Assembly (NCBI RefSeq): GCF_017591435.1 | Contig: NC_059268.1 | Span: 16,159,184 to 16,223,183 of the forward strand | DNA: 64,000 bases | Direction of reading: 5' to 3' | From: Portunus trituberculatus | Taxonomy: Eukaryota; Arthropoda; Malacostraca; Decapoda; Portunidae | Shown here: positions 47,698-59,323 of the stretch, one piece after another | How positions within the stretch are numbered: position 1 is the first letter of the stretch | Layout of the letters: each line of letters begins with the position of its first letter | Notes under the pieces: generated by a model | Told to the model about the DNA's origin: nothing | What the model saw: the letters and a program-made list of their open reading frames with translations, nothing else | Database searches by the model: none | Made by a program: the position numbers and the translations under genes

Positions 47698-48680
47698 AGA
47701 CTTTAGTTACCATTCCTACATAAAACACTATCTATATTCGGTTTTCAGCACATGTCGAAATCTCTATACTTTACCAGCAAGCCACCCAGTATCTATCGTT
47801 TTGAGCTCTCCTGAATGAGAAAAAAACATCTCTTGAGTGACTATCTTTCCTTTTCTGCAAACCGCGCTCTATCTATCCAAAATCCTTGCATTATCTATCG
47901 TTTGGAGGACGTCTTTGAAGGGTCACTCCTTCCCTGGACGACAGAAAGCATCAAGAAAGAGAGAGAGAGTGGGAGAAAAAGACCTCCAGATGCGCCTCCT
48001 CCCGCGTCCATACCGTGAACGTCGGCAATATTGACCCTCGCTGATCCCCGATACTCCCCGCGCGGCCTCCGTCACCTCGACACTCTCCTCGGCTGCCTCT
48101 CATTGTGCCCCTCAGCCCGCCAGGAATTTCGATGCGAGCTCCACACATTTCAGGAGGCGGCGTATTGATATCTCCTTAAGGGTTCCAGACTCAAACTCCC
48201 CTGCGCTACTCACACCACTTTTGAGAGCCATTACATTATCAGAAACCAATAAGTTTTATGTGGCCAGATCTGAGGAGGAGGGTCGTTCCCGCGTGAGCCT
48301 TCTTGCGGGTGATGTATCTCGACTGGTGTAATTATTGATGATATCTGCCACCCCACGGCGACTCTTCCTCTCCTCTCCTCTCCTCTCCATCTCTCCCTCT
48401 CCCTCCCGACTTCTCACTTCTTTCCTCTCTGTCAGCTGCCCTTCTGCTTTTCTCTCTCTCTCTCTCTCCTTCTCTCACTTCCACTTTCTCCTGTTATATT
48501 TTTCTTCTTGGTTCTTTCTCCTTTCTCCTCCCCAGTTTTCTGCTTTTTTTATTATTTCTTTCTCCGTTAGTGTTGTTTTTACTCTTCCTTGTTCAGCATA
48601 TAATAAGGTGGAGAAGGAATTAATGTTTACTCTGTCTCATAAGTCTGTATATACACGGATGTTTTCTCTAATCTCCTCTC

Positions 48681-48688
<8 letters not shown>
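47412..48688. other. Unique sequence with small arrays
   Basis: (GA)n at 47652-47695 and a short TC run at 48449-48468. A GC-rich part lies at 47990-48160. The 190-codon plus frame from 48335 is a serine/leucine product of CT-rich DNA. Confidence 0.45.
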
Positions 48689-48725
<37 letters not shown>

Positions 48726-48938
48726 GTCCAGGGCTGGGCGGCCGCAGGTGCATGCCTCCCCTGCCTCGTAATGAGTGTCCCTTCCCTACACTCACCTTGA
48801 TGACTGTGGCGCCTCTTCCCTCCCTTCCCCTCACCCTCACCCTTACCCTCTTCTCCCTCTTCTTCTCAACTCTCCACACACACACACACACACAGAACAT
48901 TACTTAACATATCCTCTCTCTCTCTCTCTCTCTCTCTC
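48689..48938. repeat. (TC)n, (CA)n, (TC)n short arrays
   Basis: 48689-48719, 48876-48893 and 48914-48938. A donor-like GTGAGTGTAG on the minus strand at about 48790 has no partner acceptor. Confidence 0.85.
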
Positions 48939-49366
48939 TGGAACGTTACAAACCAGCCATTGAATCCTCCAGTGATCATTTTTGCGGTTCATTTCTTATT
49001 TCAATGCGGAAAGTAATAAATTCTAGCTAGTAACTCCAATGCGTAGTGATCCGTAGTGGTATTGGTCAATGATGCCACTCGAGTGTTTGGGAGTTCTGAG
49101 TTATGAGCATGTTGAAGAGAAAAAAAAAGCGAAAAGCAGCGAGATAAATTGGAGGAAGAGGGTAAGATTGAAATTATAAAAGAGGAGCAGTTAATAGTTT
49201 TTTTCTCTCTTTCTTTTCTTATTTGAATGGAGTTTGATGTATGTTTCTAGTAATTGTAGGAGTGTGTACTTGTCATTCCGTTTTCTCTCTAAGTATTAGC
49301 ATAAGTTTTATTGTCTTGTTTTCTTTTGTCTTCAGTCATATGTCAGTAGAAAAATGTCACGGTTTG

Positions 49367-49887
<521 letters not shown>

Positions 49888-49889
<2 letters not shown>

Positions 49890-50397
49890 AGGTAATTCAT
49901 AGCGCTGTCTCACCTGCAGAATTGATGACAAGTGAGCAAACGTGACAATATACAAAGCTTTATTAAGAAAGGCGAGGCGTTAATTTGTTGTCGATGATTG
50001 TATTAATATTTTGTGTTCTGATCATATAATCTTAGTATGAAACAGAAAAATAACAGTGCCTAAGGTTTCTTCTATTCATTTTTCCTACATGCTAAGGAAC
50101 AGCGTTAAACTTAAAAGCAAAGATGGGGAGAAAAAAAAAAATTGTAATTGTGATATGCGGAGGGGGGAATAAATGTGATAGAGAACACTGACCATAAGGT
50201 AGTATTGGATAAGCGTGGTCTAAGAAGGGTAGGAAGGGTTAAGAAGGCCTAGATCATATGAAGGACATCAATGGTATGGAGGAAAGGACATGAAGGCAGT
50301 GACAGAAAAGGAATGGGACTCAGTGAGGGTGCCGGCAAGACAAGGAGCACGGGGAAGGGAAAAAAAAGTCCTGTTGCTGTTCTTAAAAAAAAAATGT
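49888..50397. other. Unique sequence, no gene seen
   Basis: No feature recognised. Confidence 0.5.
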
Positions 50398-50607
50398 TTA
50401 GCCACTTCAATACCAAGACGCATTTTTACCTTCATATTTTGTGTGACTAGACGATTTTATTTGCATTAAGAAGAGTCTATGAAGGTGAAAAAGATTAATG
50501 ACCAGTCTTTCCTATTCTAATCCTAATATATGCTTCTGAAGCTGTATAAATTCGCTAAATACTAACCAGAAGGAATAGAAAACGCGTCCTGGTACTTCAG
50601 CAACCTC
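50398..50607 (+). mobile_element. MITE-A copy, right end decayed
   Basis: TTAG then CCACTTCAATACCAAGACGC on the left. The right end stops being recognisable after AACGCGTCCTGGTACTTCAG. Confidence 0.7.
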
Positions 50608-50864
50608 AACTCCTCATTCCTTCAGTACAGACCACTCTAAGACATTTATTTCCCATACAGTCAAATCTAAATATCAAACTAACTAGAAATTCTAACATCT
50701 ATTCTTTTAATCCTCTTTTACTTTCCTTTCCTTCAGGTATTTGCAAAGATTCTGTCCGTGATTCTGGTGGCGTTAATTATTTTATATAAAGATGACAAAG
50801 TAAAGTCAGTCTCATAAGGCAACGTTAGGGCAGGTCAGGTTAAGTAATGTGTGTTTGAGATAAA

Positions 50865-51081
50865 TATCCATATTCTGAAACGCTTTATTTTCCTACTACG
50901 ACTATTTTCCAAGGCCAAACAGATGATTAGCGCAGTTTTCAAAAGCGTTTCTTCAGTTAATAATGTAGAAATCCCGTCAATCTGCCACTAGAACCGTTAG
51001 AAGCACCTTAAAAATCTGGTGTAAATTTAGATAAAGCCGTTTTGAAATAGTGGAGGTAAAGCACAGAAGAGAATACGAGCC
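50865..51081 (+). mobile_element. MITE-B copy
   Basis: It starts near CCATATTCTGAAACGCTTTA and ends AGAGAATACGAGCC. It follows the 42197 copy along its length, including CCACTAGAACCGTTAGAAGC and AATCTGGTGTAAATTTAG. Confidence 0.65.
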
Positions 51082-51791
51082 TGAATAAGGTTAAATGTAT
51101 ATACCTGTGCAATAGTTAAAAAGGAAATGTGATGAAGATAGATAGAACGAAAAGAAAGAAAAACTAGCATGCACACAGAGGAGGAACAAGGAACAGTTTA
51201 TTAATGGGTATACTCATTTAATTAAGAATAATTGTTTTCATGGGATGGCAGGAGTTCATAGATCTGACTTAAGAGGAGAAAAAGGAAGAGAACAAGGAGA
51301 ACGAGAAGGGAAACAACAATGACCATGTGAGGAAAAAGTAAGGAAGGGAGGTTTAAAAAGGAAATTCATTCAAAACGAGTGTAAAAACAGAAGAGCAAGA
51401 GGAAAAATAGAAAACAAAAGTTGAACTAAGAAGAAAGGGGGAGTAAATAAGACGGTAAGAAGCAAAAAGTCAGAGAAATAAAAGGATACGGGAAATATTA
51501 AGAGAAAAATAAGCAGAAAAGAATATATAAGAAGAAAAAAGAAGAGAAACAGGACAAAAAAAAAAAGAGAATATCACCAGCTAACACAAAGGAATCACAA
51601 AGAACAGAAGACACACGTAGAAAACTGAATAATCTTAACATGGAAAATTAAACAAAGAAACGGAAGACTAGAAAGAAGCAAAGTAGGAAGAAAAAAAGAA
51701 AAATCGTAAGGATCAGAATACATAGCCATACATTATGTAGTAAGCAACACTATCGATATCACAGAATAAAGGAGAAAGAAAGAGAGAGAGA
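51082..51791. other. A/G-rich unique sequence, no gene seen
   Basis: Plus-strand purine bias from about 51270 onward. No coding frame. Confidence 0.5.
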
Positions 51792-52110
51792 GAAGAGAAT
51801 ACAAGGAAACGAAGTAGAAATAAGAAAAATTAACACAGAAGAACGAATGACATTACGAATTCGATTTAACGTAATAAACAACAACCATAGAAGCGAAAGA
51901 AAGCGAGAGAAAGAGAGCTACAAGAGAATACAAAGGAAACGAAAGTAGAAATAAGGAAAATTAACACAGAAGAACGAATGACATTAACAATTAGATTTAA
52001 CGTAATAAAACAAAATCCAACATGCGTAACCAAGATGCATAAAAGCGAAAGAAAGCTAGAAGAGAATAGAACGAAACGAGGTAGAAAATAAGAAAGAAAA
52101 AACAAGAAGG
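51792..52110. repeat. Tandem repeat, 129-138 bp unit, two copies plus partial third
   Basis: Units start at 51792, 51921 and 52059 with AAGAGAATA. The first two share TTAACACAGAAGAACGAATG and TTTAACGTAATAAA almost without change. Confidence 0.85.
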
Positions 52111-52120
52111 AAAGACATTA

Positions 52121-52124
<4 letters not shown>

Positions 52125-52158
<34 letters not shown>

Positions 52159-52521
52159 AGAGGTGAACAACAGAATGAAGCGGAGGAGGAAAAGAGTCGA
52201 AATGTCAAAGTTTTCAAGCCGAGTGAAGCTTAGTCCCGTTCATCACTATAGCCTAAAATGATTACGGGACTGTTCTTTTTTTTTTTTTTTTAGCGTGTAA
52301 CTTCGTGGATGGGGATCGGCAGGTGGAGGGAGGGCGGGAGGGAGAGAGGGATGGAGGGTAGGGAGGGAGGGAGACGTGAAGGGAAGGGTGAGGAAGGGTG
52401 AGGCAGGGAGGACAGTAACAGGGTCGTGCAGTGTTTGTGTCAGCTGTAGTTTGTTAGGACTGTTGTTTATGAAGTATTTTATTATTTAATCTGCAGCCCC
52501 GCCGAGCTGAGGGTGACTGAT

Positions 52522-52598
<77 letters not shown>

Positions 52599-52651
52599 GC
52601 AGGCAGGCAGGCAGGCAGGCAGACATACAGACATGCAGACAGAAAGACAAT

Positions 52652-52682
<31 letters not shown>

Positions 52683-52928
52683 TCAGACAAACAGACAGAC
52701 AAACAGAAAGACAGACAAACAGAAAGACAAACAGACAGACAGACAGACAGACGCAAATAACAGACAGATACATAAACACAGACAGACAGACAAGGATATA
52801 AATACACAGACACACAGACAGCTACACAGACAGCCAGACAGAGACGGAGAGAGACAAAGAGAAACTGACAAGCAGAAAGAAAGAGAGTGAGAAAAAAAAG
52901 AAGAAGAAAGAAAGAAAAACATAGATGG

Positions 52929-52986
<58 letters not shown>

Positions 52987-53060
52987 CATCCACCTACACA
53001 GATAGATAGATAGATAGATAAATAAATAAATCGACAGACAGACGGACAGACAGAGACAGA
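52125..53060. repeat. (GA)n, (GA)(GACA)(GGCA)n and (CA)n arrays
   Basis: (GA)n 52125-52157, (GA)n 52525-52587 passing into CAGA/GGCA tetranucleotides to about 52880, (CA)n 52931-52982 and (GATA)n 53000-53020. G-rich GGGAGGGAGG sequence lies at 52325-52400. Confidence 0.85.
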
Positions 53061-53135
53061 GAAACATGACTTAATGGAAGTATAAAAAGAAAGAGACGAA
53101 AGAGGAGTAGAGAGAAAACAGAAAAAGAGGTAAAA

Positions 53136-53220
<85 letters not shown>

Positions 53221-53337
53221 AGAAATAAAAGAAGGAAGAGGGACGTGAGGAAGAGAGGGGGAGGCTGGAAGGGTAAGAATAGAAACGATTAGAAGGGAAT
53301 GGAGTGTAAAAATGAAATACCAACATGCCAATACATT

Positions 53338-53388
<51 letters not shown>

Positions 53389-53500
53389 AAAGACGCAGAC
53401 AGTAACAGATTTTTGATGCACAGATCAATAGACACAGAGAAACAGACAAGTAGTTAGATAGACAAACAGACAGACAGACAGACAGGCATCCAGACAGAGA
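53061..53500. repeat. Two (GA)n arrays and a CAGA tract
   Basis: 53141-53216, 53339-53384 and a degenerate CAGA stretch at about 53395-53500. Confidence 0.9.
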
Positions 53501-53710
53501 GACAGATGAGTAAGCAAACAGACACACAGACAGGCAAACAGAGAAAGGCAAACAGGCGAACAGAGCTAGACAGGCACACACACAAACCTACACTGTCAAT
53601 CATAACCTAAACTTTCATGGAGTGTAATGTCACGAAAAGTTATTGAATTTCACATATTAAGTTGGTGACGCGTGCACTGTCCGCCTCCTTGCTGCCTCAT
53701 ATCACCAAAA

Positions 53711-53945
53711 ATATACTCCGAAACGCATTGTTCTCTTAAGATGATAGTTTTTCGAGGCTATAGAGACGATTAACCGCGTTTTCAACCAGATATCCTTATA
53801 ATAACCTAGAAATCTTGTCAATCCATCATTAGAACAAAAAATATGCTCAGAAACGCATCACTATGATTGTATTTCAAGACCAAAGAGACGACTAGCCATG
53901 TTTTCAAGACCTAGAAATCTTGCCACTCCATCACTAGAACCATAA
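53711..53945 (+). mobile_element. MITE-B fragments in tandem
   Basis: Two partial copies start at AAAATATACTCCGAAACGCA and AAAATATGCTCAGAAACGCA, about 124 bp apart. Each holds GAGACGA, TTTTCAA, CTAGAAATCTTG and ATCA-TAGAAC. The tandem copies arose after insertion, since they share the same truncated end. Confidence 0.55.
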
Positions 53946-54595
53946 ATATATCCTAAAAAACATGAGTATCTTAAGCTAGAGTCATGGGAAAGTATTGGTG
54001 GTGAGAGAGCAAAGCGTTATTCTCCCAACAAGATAGCCAGTATTCATCTACTTTGTCTGATCTAGAGAGCCTTGCTACAATACGCATAACACTAAGAAAC
54101 CATCACTTCTTTCCCTGCAAACCTCAAGGGAGAGCAGAACTTAACAGAACATGATAGAACACAGTAAACTCAATACATATGACACGAATACCTGACCTCG
54201 AAAATTAATTCATGTCGTCGCAGTGTCTCGATGAAGGGAACTGAGTAAAGTAAAGCAAGACTGACGCAGAGCTGACAAAGGGACGGTGGGACTGATAACA
54301 ATTACATGGGAATACTCGTACATATGCCGGCAAAACAGCGACGGATCTGGTCTACGCGTGGCTGTCTGGAGGCTCACCCAGGAAACTTCAACCATTTCTT
54401 TTTTAAACCATTTTAGAGGCAGGATGGTTCTATTTTCCTTCCCTTTCTCTCTCTCCCTTTCCCGCTCCATTGACCAGACCACTCGACACGTAAAAAAGGA
54501 TAAACAAATAAGGAACAACTGAAGAAGGTTTCTCCCCATCTTAACCTGCCCTGCAAACTGAAACACACGAATAACTACCAAACAAAACGACATTA
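53946..54595. other. Unique sequence with an unrecognised 132-codon minus frame
   Basis: The frame at 54210-54608 includes an RERERE stretch from purine sequence and ends inside the next MITE. No domain, so not called. Confidence 0.4.
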
Positions 54596-54806
54596 CTAAC
54601 CCTTTCAATACTGAGACGCATTTCTACCTTGTCTTTTTAGGGTAAGATTAGACGATTTTATTTGCATTAGGGAAGGTCTACATGTCAAAATATCAATGGC
54701 CAGAGTCTTCACTATTCTAATCCCTACATGAGTTTCTGAAGCTGTATAAAATCACCAAATAGTAAGCAAAATGACTGAAAACGTGGCATGGTACTGAAAG
54801 GGTTAA
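54596..54806 (+). mobile_element. MITE-A copy (CTAA/TTAA)
   Basis: Left end CTAACCCTTTCAATACTGAG, right end ATGGTACTGAAAGGGTTAA. Confidence 0.8.
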
Positions 54807-54958
54807 AAATATCAACTAAAATCAAAGCCAGAGACACGTAAACAAAAAACACTTTTCTTCCTCTCTCTTCTATTATTTCCAACAGAAGGAGAGACTCAAG
54901 GTGGAGTTTGGCATAAGGAAGTTCTCTAGTATTCGTGGGAGATGAAGTATGAGAGGAA

Positions 54959-55093
54959 GGTGGTGGTGGTGGTGGTGGTGGTGGTGGTGGTGGTGGTGGT
55001 CGTGGTGGTGGTGGTGGTGGTCTCGATTAACAGAACGCAATCCGGATTTCGTTGGCGGCGATCCGGATTAGACAGAATTCCATATTGAAGGGA

Positions 55094-55185
<92 letters not shown>

Positions 55186-55286
55186 TTTCATTTAATTTAG
55201 TATCGCTGCCTTATGATCAATACCGACAGACTACGTAGTGCTTATTTAAAGTTGAATTTTTCACGTGTGGAGGCGTACACAAGCAT

Positions 55287-55341
<55 letters not shown>
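54959..55341. repeat. (TGG)n, (GA)42, then (TC)26
   Basis: (TGG)n 54959-55021, (GA)n 55096-55180 and (TC)n 55289-55341. GA and TC form inverted arms around 108 bp. Confidence 0.95.
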
Positions 55342-55343
<2 letters not shown>

Positions 55344-55857
55344 AACTTACTTAAAAAAAACACTAACTACACACAGCAATAGTGAACAAGCATCTGGATA
55401 CATTTCTTATCGTCTTATTACGACAAACACAATCCAAAACTCACAACAACCTTTCAATAACAACCACAATGAAACAGAATCGACAACGTGGCATAGAGAA
55501 GCTGAAGACGCAGAAAACTCTCTCCTCTTACACTCCTTCGCCTTAAAAATAGGTGAGGAAAGCAGCTTATATGAAACACCCACCTTTACCTATACATATT
55601 TTATTACCTGCCGTGCCTGTCATCTGTACCTGGACACGTCAGGAGACATGCAGAGACGACAGAGTGACACAGCGATACCTTCACCTTTAATGGTACTTTT
55701 TTGGGTGTCTCTCTCTCTCTCTCTCTCTCGGGCGTGGGACATCTTCGCCCTCCTCTCTCAACGGGGATTAACAATGAAAAAAAATATAAAATAAATATTC
55801 CAAGAAGGTGTCATTCGCAGATAGAAGCGTAAGGAGGGAACCCAAACGCCCTCTGGC

Positions 55858-55860
<3 letters not shown>
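55342..55860. other. Unique sequence, no gene seen
   Basis: The 193-codon plus frame is interrupted by TC-array product. Its middle part shows no domain. Confidence 0.45.
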
Positions 55861-55924
<64 letters not shown>

Positions 55925-56252
55925 GCTTCTCCCTTCCATCTTTCCTCTTTTTTTTCTTCCTTCCTTCTTGTTTTTTTTTTGTCTTCTTCACTTCCATTTC
56001 CCTCATTCCATTCTTTATTCTTCTTTCCTGCTTCTTTCTTTTTACCATTTTTTTTTCTACCCAGTTCCCCGTTTCTCTTATTTCTCTTCCCGCCATTCTT
56101 TCCTCCATCTATCCTTTCCCCTATCTTAGTTTTCTCCTTCTTGTCCCCTCCTACATCCTACCTTCCTCTCTCCATCTTTTCCTTCCCTTACAGTTCCCTC
56201 CTCAAGTCTTTTCCTTCCTCCCACTTCCATTTTTTTTCATGTTTCCTTACTC
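55861..56252. repeat. (TC)30 and pyrimidine-rich tract
   Basis: Perfect TC to 55920, then about 330 bp almost free of purine runs, built of TTCC and CTTT blocks. Confidence 0.85.
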
Positions 56253-56815
56253 TTCAGTCTAATTAATTCCTATCTCCCTCATCACCATCTCTTTCCTTCA
56301 CCCATTCCATCCTTCCCTCCATATCCTGCTTAATGTTTCTAATTTTCCTATTGTTATAAAGTCTGCAGTAATACATCAATAAATCTATTTCTTTTCGTGA
56401 CAAAGATAATTAACCTGTATTTTTTAAGGATTCACTACTCTATGTCTCCAAAATCAGCAATACAGCTCCATAAAAAAAGCCTTGTGCCATTTGTTCTTCC
56501 TTGGTGTTAGTGTGTTGATGTGACTGACTGGGATGTGTGTGTTGTCTTCAGTCCATTTCATTCTTATCTTCCTCATCTTCAGTTTATTTTTTCTTTTCCT
56601 ATTCCATCCTTGCTTCCTTCCATATCCAAATTAATGCTTCTCTTTTCCTAAGTCTGGAGTAATTTCTTCAATAAATAAATCGCCTTTTATCATCGTGACA
56701 AAGATAACTTGTATTTTTTTAAGGACTAGTCATCCGAAGTCTCCAATACAGCTCCGAAAATAAGCCTTTGTTCTTCCTTTGGTGTTAAGTGTGCTGATGT
56801 AACAGACTGGGACCC
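56253..56815. repeat. Tandem duplication, 294-bp unit, two copies
   Basis: TTCAGTC starts units at 56253 and 56547. Shared landmarks in order are CTATTCCATCCTT or its equivalent, CAATAAAT, CGTGACAAAGATAA, ATACAGCTCC, TTGTTCTTCC and GACTGGGA. The copies are diverged with small deletions in the second. Confidence 0.8.
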
Positions 56816-57271
56816 TCCTTTCACTGGTCCCAGCACAACAGACACCCTCGCGTTGCCGCACCTGTGTCATATTGCTATCACTCCTTATCTTTCCCGTCAC
56901 GTTCAGCACGCAGGTCAAGGCGTGGCAGTGTTTCTCTAATACACACCTGTTTCCTCGGACCAAGAGACAGAGTGTAAGGCAGAATATAAAATAAGGACAC
57001 TGCAATATTCTAGACTACACATTTTTTTCTTTTTTTCTTTTTTCGTCAAGGATGGAGTTAACTATTTGCTTGAAACTGCCTCTTACACACAAGCGCCGGA
57101 GGGTGTCTGGTGCATGTGTACCTAGTGAGTGTGTATTCCAGCCTCACACGCCGCCACCACACGCGAGCACTGGCAAAGTTACTGAAATACATGAAGTGGT
57201 TTATTTGTGAGTGTGGTTGTTTTCTCTAAGTGAGTCAGTGTGGGCGTTCTGTTCACGAGAAAGGATAGATA

Positions 57272-57277
<6 letters not shown>
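56816..57277. other. Unique sequence, unconvincing minus frame
   Basis: The 91-codon minus frame at 56730-57005 begins with a hydrophobic stretch and is cysteine-rich, but runs into the tandem duplication and has no start or splice support. Confidence 0.35.

Positions 57278-57320
<43 letters not shown>
57278..57320. repeat. (CA)n microsatellite
   Basis: 43 bases of CA. Confidence 0.95.
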
Positions 57321-57323
<3 letters not shown>

Positions 57324-57401
57324 TGTAACACTCTTATACTTTTTTTTTTTTCAAACAAACTAATCTTCCTTCGTCTCTGTCCCCGTCTGTCCCGCACCTT
57401 T

Positions 57402-57528
57402 TTATTCATGCAAAATGGGAAGCTGGCCAAAAGTAACAAAAATGAAAAAAAAAAAAAAGGCTCACTCAATTGCCAGTTCTCTAAGAGTCATAAAATAAGC
57501 CAAAAGTCTGGGATAAGTGTCTTGAAAC
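57402..57528 (+). mobile_element. Family C short interspersed repeat
   Basis: Diverged copy: GGGAAGCTGGCCAAAAGTAA, GGCTCACTCAATTGCCAGTT, GTCTGGGATAAGTGTCTTGA. Confidence 0.7.
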
Positions 57529-57684
57529 TTCCCTATTAAAAGAATCTACAACTTATCAAGAACATACAGCGTCACTAACCATCAGAAAATAAAACGTGCC
57601 GAAATAAAAAAAAATTATCGCGTTGAAATTCGGTCAATAATACATAAATACGTCAAAAAGAAGTAAAACACGTATTGTACTTAC

Positions 57685-57790
57685 GTTCACGAAGTTTCCC
57701 CCTTAGAGCATCGTTTTCTTTCACTGCATCCTCCGCGCGTTTTCTTCCACAGATTGTTTCACGTGTCTCCTCATCCATGCTGGTGACATA
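57685..57790 (-). CDS. Putative internal coding exon of an unidentified gene
   Basis: 106 nt on the minus strand, bounded upstream by TTGATTTCAG and downstream by a consensus GTAAGTAC donor. Only one frame is open throughout, entering at phase 0 and leaving at phase 1. It begins YVTSMDEETRE, continues with a basic patch GRKRAED and ends in ENDALRGKLRE. The charged, heptad-like pattern suggests the start of a coiled coil. A generic similarity to coiled-coil scaffold or docking proteins is all I can offer and I do not recognise the family. Phase 0 entry matches the phase 0 exit of the exon at 60948-61010. The internal ATG has a fair context and could be an alternative start. The polypyrimidine tract is weak. 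Confidence 0.5.
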
Positions 57791-58245
57791 CTGAAATCAA
57801 CTATTTCACCACTGTCTTCAGAATCACCTCCTGGACAAGATCCTTAGCTCTGTCCTTTTCATTAGAGCACAGCCATATAATCTTGAAAGCCACAAGTGTT
57901 TCAGAATCCTGGTATTTAATTATCTGCATATATCACACCACGTTTACGCTATTAAATTATTATTCCCACCACATAGCATCACTTCACTCATTCCTCTCGG
58001 TCTTCTACTACTCTGGTCAATGTGCCAATTTGTTATGCCTCACTAAATGCATCTTCATGAGCCGTAATGTAAGTCTGCCACACTGCATTCCTACTCAATC
58101 ATCTGCAAGTGTCTCTATCTTCACTCCCACGGTATCACTGAGCCGGACTCATCACTCACTGGAGATCGGAGAAAACGGGAAGATGATGGTTGAGATAGTG
58201 GCGCTCTCTGCTCGGAACATGCTTCGGTGTTTACAAGTTCAGTGA

Positions 58246-58298
<53 letters not shown>

Positions 58299-58410
58299 CA
58301 AACATCAGGGTACCAGTGAGACGGTTTCGTAACTGTATATTTATTATGTTAGGTCATAATGTACCCCTGTCTTCACAAGTCTTCATTGTGAGAGGATATC
58401 ATAAACGTAC
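57791..58410. other. Unique sequence with (TC)n, putative intron
   Basis: (TC)n at 58252-58294. Most likely intronic if the two minus-strand exons belong together. No other exon seen. Confidence 0.4.
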
Positions 58411-58624
58411 TTAACGCCTAGAGTACCGTGACGCGTTTCCTTATTCATTCTGCTTACTATTTGGTGATTTTATACAGCTTCAGAAACCTATGTGGGGGAT
58501 TAAAATTGTGAAGACTGTGGTCATTAATCTTCTGACCTCCATAGGCCCTTCCTAATGTCGATAAAATGGTTTAATCGTACACAAATCTCAAGGAAAAAAT
58601 GTGTCTCAGTACTGAAAGGGTTAA
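58411..58624 (-). mobile_element. MITE-A copy, TTAA at both ends
   Basis: Left end CGCCTAGAGTACCGTGACGC, right end TCTCAGTACTGAAAGGG-TTAA. It lies in the putative intron. Confidence 0.8.
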
Positions 58625-58648
58625 ATTTCGAAACAGGTCGATTATGTT

Positions 58649-58656
<8 letters not shown>

Positions 58657-58705
<49 letters not shown>
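58657..58705. repeat. (TC)n microsatellite
   Basis: 49 bases of TC, about 30 bp after the MITE-A copy. Confidence 0.95.
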
Positions 58706-58708
<3 letters not shown>

Positions 58709-59119
58709 AGTGAAGCGAAGTGATTAAAAAATGTCTCGCCTGGCACCACAACAACCACGCTCCGCTCTCCAAAGCAAACGCAGTGTTCCTTTATCAAAAC
58801 ATCACTGTGTGCTATGAATCCACCGCCACGATAGTTTTAGAAAGCATTTCCGTGCGTACTCCTATGTTAGCCTCACTCCCCCTCCATTTCCAAGTTTCTC
58901 CGAGCTGTACAAGGGGTTCTTTCACTTCCATAAACAATAACAATAGTGTAGCGGTTAGATTATTATTACTGTTTAGGAAAGCGAGAAACCTCATCGTCTA
59001 TGTGTGTTAAAGTGGAGTGACTGAGACAAGAGAAGCGTTGTGTCATTGTAGCGATAAAACATGGAGCTTGGGGGGTATCCAGTCCCTTCACTTTTCCCTT
59101 TCAGTTACTAACATTCGCT

Positions 59120-59323
59120 CGAACGCCTTCAATAATGAGACATATTTGATTTTTGGGTATGACTAAATTTTAGTTCCATTAGGAAGGATCTATGGAGGTC
59201 AAAAGGTTAATGGCCAAAGTCTTTACTAATCTAACCCCCAAATATGTCTCTGAAGCTGTATAAAATCACCAAAATAGTAACCAGAACGAATATGAAAACG
59301 CGGCATGGTACTGAAGGGTTTAA
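59120..59323 (+). mobile_element. MITE-A copy (CGAA/TTAA)
   Basis: Left end CGAACGCCTTCAATAATGAG, right end CATGGTACTGAAGGGTTTAA. It lies in the putative intron. Confidence 0.75.

Noticed and set aside
56730..57005. Small secreted cysteine-rich peptide on the minus strand
   Set aside because: It has a hydrophobic start and several cysteines, but it overlaps the 294-bp tandem duplication and has no promoter or splice support.
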